From Pleurodeles waltl (Eukaryota > Chordata > Amphibia > Caudata > Salamandridae), in NCBI RefSeq assembly GCF_031143425.1, contig NC_090451.1, forward strand, positions 353,098,339 through 353,162,338: 64,000 nucleotides of DNA. Direction: 5' to 3'. The position numbers and the translations under genes were made by a program. Below the pieces are notes generated by a model. That model was not told the origin of the DNA, made no database searches, and saw nothing but the letters and a program-made list of their open reading frames with translations. Below, piece by piece: positions 22,382-34,723 of this stretch; the first letter of the stretch is position 1; each line of letters begins with the position of its first letter.

Positions 22382-23645
22382 GGTGCTCATTTCGACTTCG
22401 ATGGTCTTTTTGTAAGACCACCGCAGTTGCGGGTGCCAAAAGACCGCCAGTGCTGGCGGTCAGAAGACCGCCATATTATGACGTTGTGCTGATTTCTACC
22501 CTATTTCAGGCAGAAATCTGACACAGTCGGCCTGGCCGACGTCATAATAGAGGCGGTTTCCACTGCCACGCCAACGGAACTCCGCCCGCCGTATTACGAC
22601 CTGTAATACGGCATGATGGTTTCCTGTACGGCGGTGCAGTGACGGCAGAAAGCACAGGGACCCATTCCCTCCCACAAGGCCACCTCACTGGAGCAGGTAA
22701 GTTGGTCGTCCGAAATGGGTGGGGTGGGGTGTGAATGTGAGTGGTGACTGCATGTGTGTATGAATGAAGGGGGGTGGGGGTGTCTGTGTAAGAGCGTGTA
22801 TACCGAGGGGGCAGAGGAGGTTGTTTGTGTGTGTGAGTGCGTGTTTGTTTGTGTGAATGCCGGGGGGAAGGGGGCATAAGTCTGAATTGCGTGCATGCAA
22901 GTGAATGTGTATGAGTGCATGCATGCAAATGAATATGTATGTCTGAGATGAGTTTATGCAAGTGAATATGTATGTCTGAGTGAGTGCAAGGGTGTGGGGG
23001 TGTTTATAAGTGAATGCGTGGGAGGAGGTTGTTGTGTGTCTGTGTTTGAGTGCGTATATTTTTGTGTGAATGTGGGGGGAAAGGAGGTCTATGTCTGAGT
23101 GTGTGCATGCAGGTAGATGTGTGTGTATGAGTGTGTGCATGCGAGTGGATGTGTATGTATGTCTGAGTGCATGCATGTGAGTGGATGTGTATGTCTGAGT
23201 GCATGCATGCAAGTGAATGTGTATGTATGAGTGAGTGCATGCGAGTGGATGTGTATGTTCGAGTGCATGTGTGCTAGTGAATGGGTGTATCTGAGTGAGT
23301 GTTTGAGTGTGAGTGTGTGGGGGTGTTTATAAGTGAATACGTGGGTGAGTGGGGGGGGTGTGAATGTAGATTGGAAATTCCTGTCGCCGGGTACATGACC
23401 ACCAGCATTTTCATGGCAGTGCAACCGCCACGAAAATGCTGGCAGTCTGCAGAGTCATGATGCATATGGCAGTGTTGCGGCTAATGCCGGGCCACACATG
23501 CTCACCTTTGGCCCGGCGGTACGGGTGGCGTTTTGGCAAAACAGCCAAAATCATAATATGGCAGACTTTACTGCTGACCCAGCGGCGTTAAGACCGCCAC
23601 CGCAAGTCTAGCAGTCCAAGGACCGCCAGACTCGAAATTAGGGCC
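22382..23645. mobile_element. 1264-bp Harbinger-like element inserted in the LINE RT
   Basis: Terminal inverted repeats GGTGCTCATTTCGA (22382) and TCGAAATTAGGGCC (ending 23645) are flanked by TTG on both sides (22379-22381 and 23646-23648), a 3-bp duplication. Near both ends there are (A/C)GACCGCC motifs and palindromic TAATACGG-type sequence, as in the other elements of this type in the window. The interior (22720-23370) is TG-rich minisatellite. There is no transposase. Confidence 0.75.
22720..23370. repeat. TG-rich minisatellite inside the Harbinger-like element
   Basis: Degenerate units of about 34-38 bp such as TGAGTGCATGCATGCAAGTG followed by AATGTGTATGTC repeat here. A larger duplicated module, GTGTGGGGGTGTTTATAAGT, occurs at about 22994 and again at about 23318. 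Long minus-strand open frames (His/Thr/Cys-rich) are produced by the repeat and are not genes. Confidence 0.75.
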
Positions 23646-24095
23646 TTGGTGTCACGTTATGTTAGGTGGTATTCAGGGCATGACCCCGAAGATCTTGACA
23701 AGAAATGGTCTGAAGCAGGGTTACCTGTTGGCACCCTTGCCTTTTCCTTTATTTATGGTGGATCTGCACGATATGTTGAGCTGGATGACCCAATATTAGG
23801 TGCCTATCCTTTGGGGACACTGCTTTCTGCAGATGATATTATTCTGTTAGACTGACCCCTAAAGGCCTTCAGAAGCATCTTGATGTTTTGGCCTCCTACT
23901 CTGATGCCCAATTTTTTAAGGTCAGTATAAATAAGAGCAAAATCATGCACTTCTTTCTAAAAGGGTGCTGAACTGGCAAAAAGTATAAGTGGTTTTATTT
24001 TAACTCTACTTTAGAAGTAGTAAAGTAATACTCTTATCTGGGAGGAATTACATCAGCAAATATGGATCTCCATATATTCATCATTTGCAACTGGT
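23646..24095 (+). pseudogene. LINE reverse transcriptase, C-terminal half
   Basis: After the inserted element the same LINE continues. In shifting frames it reads NGLKQGYLLAPLPFPLFMVD (RT motif B region), then GTLLSADDIILLD (motif C, a (Y/S)ADD with both catalytic Asp residues, about 23822-23860), then SINKSKIMHF and SYLGGITSA from the thumb-proximal blocks. Motif C has Ser where Tyr is usual. Several stops lie between the blocks, so the enzyme is dead. Confidence 0.8.
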
Positions 24096-24109
24096 TAAAT
24101 AAATAGGCT

Positions 24110-24460
24110 TCAGACCACTTGTGAAATGCCTGCTTGATGCCCATCCATTCCTTCAGGCTGCTAATCAGAGTGGGGAAGCTGACTTTATCACAGGCTGCCG
24201 AGAGGTCAAGACGGTCTAGAAGTCAGGATGTCACCAGAGTCGAGGAAAACAGAATGAATCATCCACAGTTTTCAGAAGGGCCAGTTGTGTTTTGCAACAT
24301 TATCTAAATCTGGATTAGAAAACATTAAGAAGGTTGTGTGCTCTTGATATGGAGTGGTAGTTGAGACGCTACACCTCTTTCTAGCACCTTTGCTAAGAAG
24401 GGAAGTGTTAACACTGGGTGATAGTTGTTCAGGTCACTGGAGCCTGAATTGGCTTTTTCA
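24110..24460 (-). pseudogene. L2/CR1-like reverse transcriptase remnant
   Basis: On the minus strand, LNNYHPVLTLPFLAKVLERG (about 24440-24380) corresponds to the 'NYRPISxLPFLSKxLE' block, and LDRLDLSAACDKVSFPTLIS (about 24220-24160) to motif A 'LDLSAAFDTVDHxxL'. The catalytic Asp of DLSAA is retained but the downstream Phe is Cys, and stops occur between the two blocks. It then stops at the junction with the neighbouring LINE, so motif C is missing. The enzyme would have copied LINE RNA into DNA. Confidence 0.7.
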
Positions 24461-25399
24461 GCATGAGAGAGCCCTGGCTGATTTTCAAACTGTCCGAGAA
24501 GACACCTTATGTGAGTGAGGAGTTAACCAGGGAGGCCCAGCATGTTGGCAGCAGCCTAGCATTCTCCCTTCTAAGGGTGCAAAGCAATGTGTCACAGAAG
24601 TGATCAGAAGGTTTGACCTTAGTTAATGTTTCAAGTAGTGCAGACTCAGAAATTATGTCAAAGTGTGAACAAGGCCTTGAGCTCTGCAATTCCGTGTACA
24701 GTCATCATGTATGATGGAGCTGGGTGGAAGCAATAGCTTAATAGATTTTCCTTTCTCTGCAAAGGAGGGTGAAAATTCTTCACATTAGTTGGTGATGTGG
24801 AGGCCATACCGGTCGAGACTGAGAGTTTCATTGTTTGATCAAGTCAAAGAGAGCCTTTGCACAGTGTTTAGCAATAGCAAGTATAAATTTAATATGAATG
24901 GATTTCATTTAAAAAATGTTTGATTTGTTGTCTCTTCTGGCAGTCCTGAGAGCAGAGAGACTGGATGGAGAAGGTTCTTGTCTCCAGTCGCAGTTGTTTT
25001 CTTTTTGTATATAGTTCATGTGCAAATCAGGGAAGAAGAGGTTTAGAAACTTTTCCTCTTGTTTTTTAGCATATGTCATCTATTAATGAGGTTTTCCATG
25101 CATTTATCGGAATTCTTTCTAGTGGCAATAATGCCCCACTAGGAGGTAGGGGATGGAAGGATACTCCAAACATTGTTAGCAATGTTTTTGCTGTTAATGT
25201 GTTTGGTATCAGAGAGCCGGGATTTGTAACTCAAACTAACACAAAATTTTCTGGTGGACAAAGGATAGCCGGAAAATAATTTGTAGGCGATCGGACCAGC
25301 CCACTGTAAAGGTGTCCTAAGTAGTCAGAAGCGTGCCCTTGGACGTAATGTGATCCAAAACCTTTGCAGTCAGCTGATTTCTGACTGTGTTGGAGAAGG

Positions 25400-25860
25400 T
25401 TATCATGGAGAAAAAAAGAGATCAAATTAACTAGGTTATTACCTGCACCTCAGTGGAGACCAAAGTCACCCAGGAAGATAAGGGTCTCTGTGCGAACCAG
25501 CTGTGATGATATAACCTTCAAACATTCCTCAAAAAAAGTGTTGAATGGGAAGGGTGGTATATGATATTAATTCTGAAATTAGAAGTCTCATGAACACAGA
25601 TTTCAAGAAACAGGCATTGGAAGGAGCAAATGTATTCAGTTTGAAGTCACCTGCAGCTAAGAATGTTCCTGTAAATTAGTCCACACCACCACCTTGATGG
25701 ATTCACAATCACAGCAGAGAATGGAATAATGGGTTTGGGGGAGAAGGTCTAGGACATTGTTCAAAGCTCCACTGAGCCAAGTTTCTGCAAGGAATAGGAT
25801 ATCAAGGTTGTCATTCACAATCGTGCCTGACATCTTTAGGCGGAACATCAGTTATGCCAG
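25400..25860 (-). pseudogene. L2/CR1-like endonuclease remnant
   Basis: The minus-strand frame 25848-25657 gives NDNLDILFLAETWLSGALNN, matching the L2-type 'xLDILxLTETWL' block with the catalytic Glu. Further on, ETLIFLGDFGLH (about 25490-25450) matches the 'GDFNxH' block with Asn changed to Gly. The two blocks are separated by stops and frame changes. Confidence 0.65.
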
Positions 25861-26953
25861 CTTACATTGGGGAGCTGAGTGAGTGGTTATGGGAGCAAGG
25901 CAATAGGGCCTTCATGTCAAACTGAATCCTTGTTCCTGGGTGAGGGGTGTGGGGGGGGGGAGGTCTGTGGCTCTAATTGCTCTGGGAACACAGAAAGTAG
26001 CCTGAATTGGTTAAGGTAGGTTTTTTGGACTTCGTTTGTTACCCTAAATTCTGTAGAGTTAACTGAGAAGATGATAATCATCATCATCCAGTGCAGCTTT
26101 TATTCTGTAAGATCTGAGATCATGGTTACTCTTAGGTAAATTTTCACACCAGGTGTTGTTCCTCAGGGATGAAGGCTAGGTTGAGGAAAACAGTGAAAGC
26201 AGTGGTTAAATGTGGAAAGCAAGGATGGGAGTTGGGAGAGTGCTTGTGAAAAGGATGTCAAGTTACTCACACAAAGTAATTTAGTATAGGCGCTCAGGAG
26301 AGGAAGATGTGGATGGTGAAGAGCAGGTGATTTGGAATGATTTGTCATCATAAAGGTGCAGTCAGAGGGGTCCATTTAAGAGATACATCTGTGAAGAGCT
26401 AGATCTGAGAGTAGATAGGTCAGTGTTCGGAGAGGCCCTTCTAGAAGTTCCAATTGGGTAATGAGTAATTAGGGACTGAGCTGAAAAAAGCGGGGAGTGA
26501 AAAGGATGGGGAGCATTAGCTGTAGTTACTGCATCCATACTTGGGTGGCGGGAAACACAATTAGTGGGTGAATCTTGGGTGAGTTGAGAATGGGTGGAGA
26601 GGAGAAGGATGGGATATGACTGTGTTGGCAGTGGGAAAGGCATGAGTGGGTTAGTGTCAGTTGTGACTTTTGAAGATTGATGTTGGGTGGGGAAGTAAAT
26701 GGAGTATAGAGGTTGAAGCTTGTGAGGCTGGTTGGGTAGTCAAGTATAGATCAGTAGAGCATAGGGGCAGGAAGGAGGAAATGGAGGCATCCAGGAGACA
26801 GAGACTTAACTGCAGAGGTATAGGATTGAGAGAGGAGGGAGAAAGGATGGTGTGAACAGTTGTGGTATTATGGTTCATGGGTCTGCTAGCGGGAGAGTTA
26901 GGTAGAGCAAATGATTCGAGGAAGGATATGAAATATTGAAGTGTAACTCATAA

Positions 26954-27467
26954 GGGGGTTAAAAGAGGACCACAAAATTCTCGATGGTCAGGTTGCCGCC
27001 AGTGCGGTTGGCTTCCCGCGGGCCCCATTAAGAGTTTCCCCCTGGGTCAGCAGGCAGAAACTGTGTTTCTGCCCGCTGGCCCTGCGGAAAACAGCCTACA
27101 ACATTGACACCTTCTTATAAAAGAGCCAGCGGCAATGCTGTAGTGCGTAGGTTGCACCAGCATACGTTGCGATGTTCACTGTCTGCAAAGTGATGGGGCT
27201 GGCCAGGGGGATGCCTTCACTGTCCGTGCCAAGTGCTACCGCCATGTAACCGCTGGTGGAAAAGGGACTGCGTGCAGCGCTGCCCTGGTGGATTAGGACC
27301 ACCAGCACCGCCAGTCCCTCCTGTGGATGAAAACTGGTGGTGCTGGCCGTCCGACTATGGTGGTACCGCCACAGTCGTAATGTGGCTGTCAGACCACCAC
27401 AATGGCGGCAGTCTGACCGCCACATGATCCTGGCGGTCTCAAGACCACCAGGGTCGTAATGACCCCC
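26954..27467. mobile_element. ~514-bp Harbinger-like non-autonomous element
   Basis: It begins GGGGGTTAAAAGAGGACC and ends GGTCGTAATGACCCCC. The flanks are TAA (26951-26953) and TTA (27468-27470), both of TWA type but not identical, so the duplication is uncertain. The interior is GC-rich with (T/C)GGCGGTC(T)NAAGACCACC palindromes typical of this repeat group. No coding region. Confidence 0.55.
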
Positions 27468-30400
27468 TTAGTCTCTGTTCCAAAGCTCATAATCCTCAAG
27501 GAGAACAAGGCTGCAGGCTGTATCTGACAATGAGTTACACAAGACAGGATACCCTTTTCCGGAGGGCCCAATAAAACAGATTTGCTGCTGCAGGCAAGCT
27601 TCAAGCAGGAGAAACCAGTTATTTCAGCCCAGCAACAATGTGTCTTGACCACAAAGGCTGCCCTCTGGGGCAGGAAATCAATTTTTTTCTAAATCCCAAA
27701 GCTTTACAGATATTGTAGGAGGAGTCAAGTTATACACTGTCAAGGGTCCCAGGACCTCAGGAACAATACTTAAGTGTCAGGACTCACTCCAGCGGAGGCC
27801 AACTGCAGGGTCCAGTCCAGGTCCAATTGCAACTAGCCAGGTGGGCACTTCAGGAATAAGGCCAAGAATAAGGCCTCTTACAGCTTCTTGTGTCCCTGAG
27901 TCACACAGATCTGCCAACTGACCCTTGGAGATGACTGCTTTACCCTTCAGGTCCCCTAACAGGTCTCCAACAGCAGGTCAGTTCTCCTTCTGTTCTTCCA
28001 AGGTCCAGAATTGTTCTCAAGTGGATGCCTTATGGTGCCACATTTATGAATGGTACCAGTTAGTGGGTGAGGGTGACTCCTCTTTCCTCCCTACTCAACA
28101 GGGTAATGGTTCCCAGGGACAACCCTAATCACGTTTTTAGCAGTTCCTGACCACCCTACTGCAAAGTATCCCACAGTGTGCCTCCCTAATAAAATATAAG
28201 AAGGTAAAATCTTTTCTCCCTCTTGCAGAGCCTTTGAATCCACCCAGAGGTGTGCCCAGGGAAATGAGGAGTTCCCTTTTCTGTGGTCAGTCAAACCCAG
28301 TTCTGGAGATAGCTTCTCTATCACTGGGTTTGGAGTCAACCCAGCTGGGGGAACAAAGGGTTGCCTTCTCCAGGTCTCACCTTGCATTTGCTGGTGAAAG
28401 GGTAGGCCACTTTACAAGTTAATGAAGTGCCTAACCCTAAGTAGTCTTCCTGTAAGAGAAAGAAAAACACCTCCCTACACCCAAGCCATTGTTTCTGTTC
28501 TGGGAGAAGTTTTTACACCTCATTAGGGTCAATCACAGATTAGGCAGATACTAGAGAAGTAATGCAAATTAGCCTCTAGGAGAGTCAGGCAGGGAAAATG
28601 TAGCTTTTTAAAAATACTTTTCCTAAATATGTATTAAACATTTATCTTCACCATTGTATTGGTCTTTTAATAACTATTAAAATAGTGTTTTTTTTCTTCT
28701 TCTAGCTGGTCACAAACTGGAGATAGCAAAATTAATATTTTTATTTGTACTCTAGTCTTCTCGTAGGACAGCCACAGATATCCGTTGTGAAAATAGCTTT
28801 TAGGAGCTTATCACTGCAGGGGCATGGTAACATTACATTTCTACATGTTCTACTTTTAAGTATCATGCACCCTACCATGTGGGGTTCAGGACCTACATAG
28901 GCTTATGTTTGACAGGGTGGACTGAGGGTTTAAACTTGGGCAGTCAGGCTAAAATGGTAGGCATACTAGTGGATGGCACAATAAGTGCCAATAAGTGCTG
29001 CAGTTCACAGGTGACATTTAACTTTTCATGCCATGGGGGTAGTTTCTACACAATATACTATGGCATTATAGGTTAGTTATATATGCCAATTAGGGTTTGG
29101 CCAGGTTCTACATGCTTTTGTGGGCCGAGCACATACACTGGGCCCTGATGACCGGCTAAAACATTTAGCAAAAAATGTGTCACCATGCAAAAGAGGGCAT
29201 TTGCTCAGTGTGTGGTATACCCTTGATGTTTGACCAGAGTGTTGGAATTGCCTCAGGCCAGGCTACTAAACCCTGCAACACATAGATGATTCAGAATGGA
29301 GTGATATGGTAGCTATAGAGTGCTAGCCTATTTCTGTGGCATGGCACTCCAGGTTTCATCCCAGCTTCACAATGATTCTGCTTTGGCAAATTCTTAGTAT
29401 TGATGTTCACACTCAAAGGACAGAACTTAAAGGCTAGGAATGCAACTATCCATAAACTTATAGTTTGGCTGTTCTTAAGTCACAGGTTATTTTTTTGTAT
29501 GAGTCTTAACACTGAATCTTGATAAATATACACTTATGCAAATCATGTTGTGGAGAGAGAAGAACAGATAATAAATAGTACTAAGGAATGTGAGAGGAAT
29601 CATAGAAAACAGCAGTCCTCCCCAGAAGACAACAGGCTTCCCATAACAAAGCAAAGCAGATCAATTACGAACAGAAGCATGCTATAAGTGGGGAACAGTG
29701 AAGTAATATGGGGTAAAGAAAGGGAAGGAAGACTGTTTAGCCTTTGAGTTATTGAGAATATGGCAAGCAGAATATTGTCGTATTTACAGAAGCGGTGCCT
29801 TTCAAGATGAATACTGAAAAAGAGGAATTGAAAAAGGGGTGAAGGTTCCATAGAGTGAGTTAAATGTAGTTGATGATGGGATTGGAGGGGGGTAAATGGG
29901 GACTATTGAACATGATTATAGTGCCAGATGATACCTGAAGTATTGAGCCAGGGGCTACTTAACTAACACATATTTACCAGACTACAGCCAAGAATTCGTA
30001 ATTGATCAGATTGACAGTGTTACAGCTCATTCATCCAGTTTGCACTCGAAGGCCAGTGACTTAGAACGCCATGGGGGAAATAAAATATTAATGATTAATT
30101 TTGTTACATAACATACTCAGGATTTGATAAAGCGACACGTAGAGTACATTCAAGTTGATGAATATTATACTGTCAGTGATAACTGAAAGCCATTTCTCTG
30201 TGAAGGACACAAAGACAATAAGGTGCATGGTTACTAAAACAGACATAAAAGTGGGGAGCTATACATAAAGCGCCAATCAGAATAGGAACAAAGGAAATAT
30301 CAAATAGACTTTTGAAATGTGCTCAGTTCTATGTGATTAGCCAAACTAAATTTGTATGGTACCCATTAACAGTATAGGTCACTGAAAGAAAAAAAGAATC

Positions 30401-30704
30401 CTTGATGGGTGGGGATAGTTACGAATCAAGGCTGCTGGTGAAGAATGTAATAAATGTTCAAGAGTTTTACAAGCAAAATTAGAACGCAGATTTCATAGGC
30501 TACGAGTAGGTTCCTTTGTTATCAGGTACTGTTGTGATGTTACAGCGCAATTCACATGGTGTAGATTCATTAAATGGATCTGAGGTACACAGTTTACAGG
30601 AGATTTGGAAGATGAGTGACAATGTGTTGAAGATATTTGAAGACAGAGCCAGTAAGCCGATGTGGAAGGACCTGGGCATCTTTGACCCATATATTTCATG
30701 ACTA
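27468..30704. other. Unassigned interval, possibly old LTR-like remnants
   Basis: No gene was recognised. At about 28960-29110 the text (GTGCTGCAG...CCAATTAGG...CCAGG) loosely follows the order seen in element Z near 38195-38310, suggesting an old related LTR-like copy. The rest shows nothing I can name. Confidence 0.35.
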
Positions 30705-32077
30705 GGAGCCTGATTTAGATCTTGACGGTATTACCGCCAATCTGCTGCGGCGGCAGGCCTAAGTACTCCATCAAGCAGACAGCTGTTCGCCTGCTGTATT
30801 TAGATGTATTGTGGCTGAGCAACCGATCACCACAGCGGAAAGCTCTTCCTAGCCGTTAGGCTTGCAGGTTGCCGCCAACCCTATTTAGATGTTACAGTTC
30901 TACAAGCGGTGTATTGGCTGTGGAGTGCTGACGGGGGGGAAGACATCTTGGGACCGAGTGGACATCGAACAGTGGCAGTGGCTGTGGAATAACGTAAGTC
31001 ACACACACACACACACACACACAATGTACCTTAGCAATATGTGACCCATGCACAACACACTGCAAAACACACCATATACACACTATTATCCATTGCCATT
31101 CCACCACAACACATACTTGCCGAAATCACACATTGTCATACATCCATGACAAAACATACACTATTGACACTACACCCACACACAACACAATCGTGACAAC
31201 CAACACAACTACACACTCATCTACACACGCACAGGATATCACAACTACACACATTACGACGACTACCACACAGCAACCACACTCACCTGAATGTTGCACA
31301 CAGCAACACAACCACACATACACAACAACAGCAGGCTCACATGCAAGTGGCATACAATCTGGCACAACCACAACACCAACCACACCTCCCTTCACCTCAC
31401 CCAGCCAATACAATTGCGCACACACAAACCTACTGGCTCCCATGCACAGCTAGTACCACAACATTACAGGCACGTCCCCTTCCAGTGTGCACATGTGGAC
31501 ATAGTTGACAGTTGTGTATGTTTGCAATATGTGTCATGTACCAGTGTTTCCCCACCCATGTCTGACACACTTGTGTTCCTGACATATGCATATTCTATTA
31601 ATTTAAAAAAGTTACTGAGTAATGTATATGACTGCAGTGGTCCCGAGCTAATGTTAAGTGGCCCTACAACATACACAGCCAATACGGGTTCCCTACCTTT
31701 GAGTCTGACAATGGGGTGGGGGGGTCATCTTTCCTCCGTGGTACAGTGGCACCAGTCGAAAAAGGAAGTCGGATGAGGAAAAAAGGTAAGTTTTTACCTC
31801 ACCCCCGCCCCCCCCCCCCCCAACTCTCTCCACCCCTCCTCAATCTGCGAACTGAGTTGTGGAGGCTTGGCGGTGAGAGTGGTTGGAGTCTCGCCGCCAG
31901 CCACTATTTCTAATGGCGCCATTGCAGCAGATGAGGATTCTTGACAAAGACGGCGGGACGCGGGCGGTTTGTTGCCTATGGGTCTACTAACATCTTACTC
32001 GAGTGGGTGGACCGCCAAGTCGGTGGACGGGAAAAAGCGGCGGCGGGATCGGTACAGCAATGATCTAAACCAAGCCC
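30705..32077. mobile_element. 1373-bp Harbinger-like non-autonomous element
   Basis: The left end GGAGCCTGATTTAGATCTTG and the right end, read inward, GGGCTTGGTTTAGATCATTG form imperfect inverted repeats, and both flanks carry GC-rich GCGGCGG/CCGCCA(A) subterminal blocks. A clear 3-bp duplication is not visible (CTA against TAC). The interior is CA-rich low-complexity sequence (31001-31460) that opens spurious reading frames; there is no transposase. Confidence 0.6.
31001..31023. repeat. (AC)n microsatellite
   Basis: An uninterrupted AC run of 23 nt. It grades into CA/AAC-rich sequence up to about 31460. Confidence 0.95.
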
Positions 32078-34723
32078 TACATTAATAAGTAGACTAGAGC
32101 CACTTGACGAGTACATTGGACACAGCATGGCGTTATTATTTTATGAAAGGTTTGAAAAAACTAGTGCCATCCCCTTGTCACATGTGTAAAGCTATTTCAA
32201 AAACTTCGCATCTCTCTCTACAGTGTTCTGGCACCCATTCTGTGCTTTAGAAAATGCCTGCTTTATAAAATAAAAATAAGAGTTAATGAGATAAAAGGCA
32301 TACTAGTGATTTGAAAACACTGTGTCAGATGCAAGATGCAACTTCAGAAAAAAGCGGGACCATGTGCTATTTGCAAATCACTGCTTTTCTTATTATGAAA
32401 TCCAAACAAATAATAAGTTACATAGTTATGAACTTTGGCTGCAAATTGCTAGTCAAAACCTTCAAATAAACATATTCCCTCACAACACATCACCTTTACT
32501 GCTTTAGTTTATTACCTTTCTCAGTGTCCGTCCGACTTCATCCAAGGGCAAAAGTTCCTTGAAATTGGGATGGTAACTTAATCATTCCCAGCAGAGTATG
32601 AGGATACAAATAACTTTGCTGAAACATAAAAAAATAAACAAGGGCAACAGGTCTGGCGTTTTATTAGTTAATCTAATGGGAGGCGATTTGATAGTGTATG
32701 GTTATATGACTGGAAAAGTCAGTAAATGCGAGCTGAGCGAGTGGGTGAATGCAGGTGATAAGGTGAATCGTTTGAGAAAAATTACAAGTAAAAATTGGTC
32801 AGTATAATCTGTTTTGTCAGTGTCACTACATAACGTTTTTACGTATGTATATCCTACATTAACATACACTTCGAGTAAGTTGTGGGTCAGCCCGTCATGA
32901 ATGGGTGACATTCTTGTTTACCTGAGTTCCCTGGTCCTTAGCCAATGGCATTTCTCCCTGTTCTTCTGGGTGTCGATCCCCTGAAGTATTTCTTCATCAC
33001 GGTTTCTGGTTGCATGAGTTCTATCCTTTCACTGCTGACATGAAGGAACTATTTTTTTATGTAACTTTTAACAGTCAATGTCAGCATGTGGTTTTCATAG
33101 CTCTTCCTCACCCATCTCGGCGCCTGTAGCCAACACGTTATTTAACTTTTTTCATTGTTCTATCTTCACGCTCCTGCCCTCACAGATTCCTCCCATTATT
33201 TTCCACCCTCCATCACCCGCTCTAAAGAGCAAAAAACATGCTCACAGAAAAGGAGCCATCATGGAATGCTCTTCCTTTCTGTCAAAAGCCATCCCAAGAT
33301 GGATGTCCATGTGTGCATATGCGCTGAGACTGGCTGCCATCATGGAATGCTTCTGTTGATATAATAAAGAACTGGCATTCCAAGATGGCTGCCATGAGCT
33401 GGTGTTCATTCTGATGTTCCATGACCATGTTAGATTTTTTTGGGCTCATGGCAAAGCAAATGAATTGGCAAAGCCAGTAACTTGGTGCCGGTGCTGCTGA
33501 GACCAATTGGCTTTTACCCATGCTTGTATCCACTGAAATAGAGTTCTCATTAATATTAGAAGGTTGTTGGAGAAGAGTTTTATGAAAGCTATCTATTTCA
33601 TGGAATGTTAGTAGCTCTAAAAATATTAAACAATGACAAATGCGCTGCCGTGCATATGCTATAGTAGTGATAGCTTGATAAACTCACAATAAAAATGTTT
33701 ATTCAAAAACGTTGAAGCCAGTGATTTGACAATCAATTATCATACAAAGTTTTAACATGTTCAAAGTTGTTGAATTTCCACAGAAAAGAAACTCCTAGAA
33801 GTTAAATCTGTTTGCAGAATCCAGAAATACACTGCACAGAAATTTTGCATTTCTTGGCAAAAAATTAAGTAGTGCTGATTTTTCAGAAATAGGTGGCAAA
33901 TGAAACTAATATGTGAAAAAGGGGTCGGGTGCCTCAGTAAGCATTTAGTCATTCATTCAGTTGTGCTACGACCAGCCGGTAGTGTTGTTGCAAGGGTGTA
34001 AACACAACACCTAGCAGTCAATACCTCCATCTGCTATTAGCCTGATCACAGCATTTCACTTCAAAATATAGCCATTAGCCGAAGCTCTGAGTTAACAAGA
34101 ATTCACAGAAAAGCACCCACATTCTATTTTTCAGTTAAATTAACACAAAAGTCCTGTGTCATTTTATACATGGCTTCGCCATCAAAAGACCGACCTCACT
34201 CAAATATGTTCAACGACCACAGACATAATTCACCCAATTCTAATGCTGTCAACGTAATTTGGGAGTAAAGAGAAATTTGTCCCAGAGCGTTTCTTCTCTT
34301 ATACTAAATACAAACGAGTTCTGGGCTGCAACGTTTACAGCTCCTCAATGCCTTTCTCAGCATCGGATTTTGAGATGTCTCCACCTGAAACAAGACTATT
34401 GCAAACACATGCCCACTTCAGGCAGGGTTGCAGTGAATTACAGGGTGCACAGTCCAGAACCAGAAAGTATAGCTCCTGGAAACTCCGGTGCTGAAGATTC
34501 TAGTTCCTCCAATATCTTCAAGGAATGGTGCATAGACAAGATTCACTCAATGAGTGGGCCTAACGCTTCATGAGGTAGGCCCCTCTTATTGTCTGCCTCC
34601 ACATGTCATTAAAGTTTGCCTCACAATGCAATCACAATACTTCCATTTAAAAAACACTTACAAATACAAAAGATTAATTAAAAAGTGACGGTGACACTAC
34701 ATATTAATATTACCTTAGGTTTC
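32078..34723. other. Unassigned interval, no gene recognised
   Basis: The sequence is AT-rich with a few repeated short phrases such as CAAGATGG(C/A)TG(C/T)C (33295-33400). No protein, RNA gene or element boundary could be supported. Confidence 0.5.

Larger units (their letters stand above)
20050..24100 (+). mobile_element. CR1/Jockey-group-like LINE (plus strand), broken and split
   Basis: In order on the plus strand there is a possible ORF1 tail (about 20060-20250), an endonuclease (about 20440-20925), a linker region and an RT domain (21910-22299, resuming at 23646-24095). A 1264-bp Harbinger-like element (22382-23645) is inserted in the middle of the RT. The whole is interrupted by stops and frameshifts. 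Assignment to the CR1/Jockey side of the non-LTR tree comes from the text around the RT motifs and is not proven. Confidence 0.75.
24103..26900 (-). mobile_element. L2/CR1-like LINE (minus strand), heavily decayed
   Basis: Minus-strand translation shows endonuclease blocks (about 25860-25440) followed by RT blocks (about 24460-24110), i.e. the normal 5'-3' order. The region 26900-25900 upstream has Ser/Pro/Leu-rich open frames (for example 26643-26362) that may be ORF1 or 5' UTR. The 3' end abuts the plus-strand LINE at about 24100. Confidence 0.6.

Noticed and set aside
22542..23465. Overlapping minus-strand open frames of 108-175 codons rich in His, Thr and Cys
   Set aside because: They are translations of the TG/CA minisatellite inside a non-autonomous element; several frames are open at once.
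31133..31776. Thr/His-rich open frames in the CA-rich region
   Set aside because: Low-complexity product of CA/AAC repeats with no domain.
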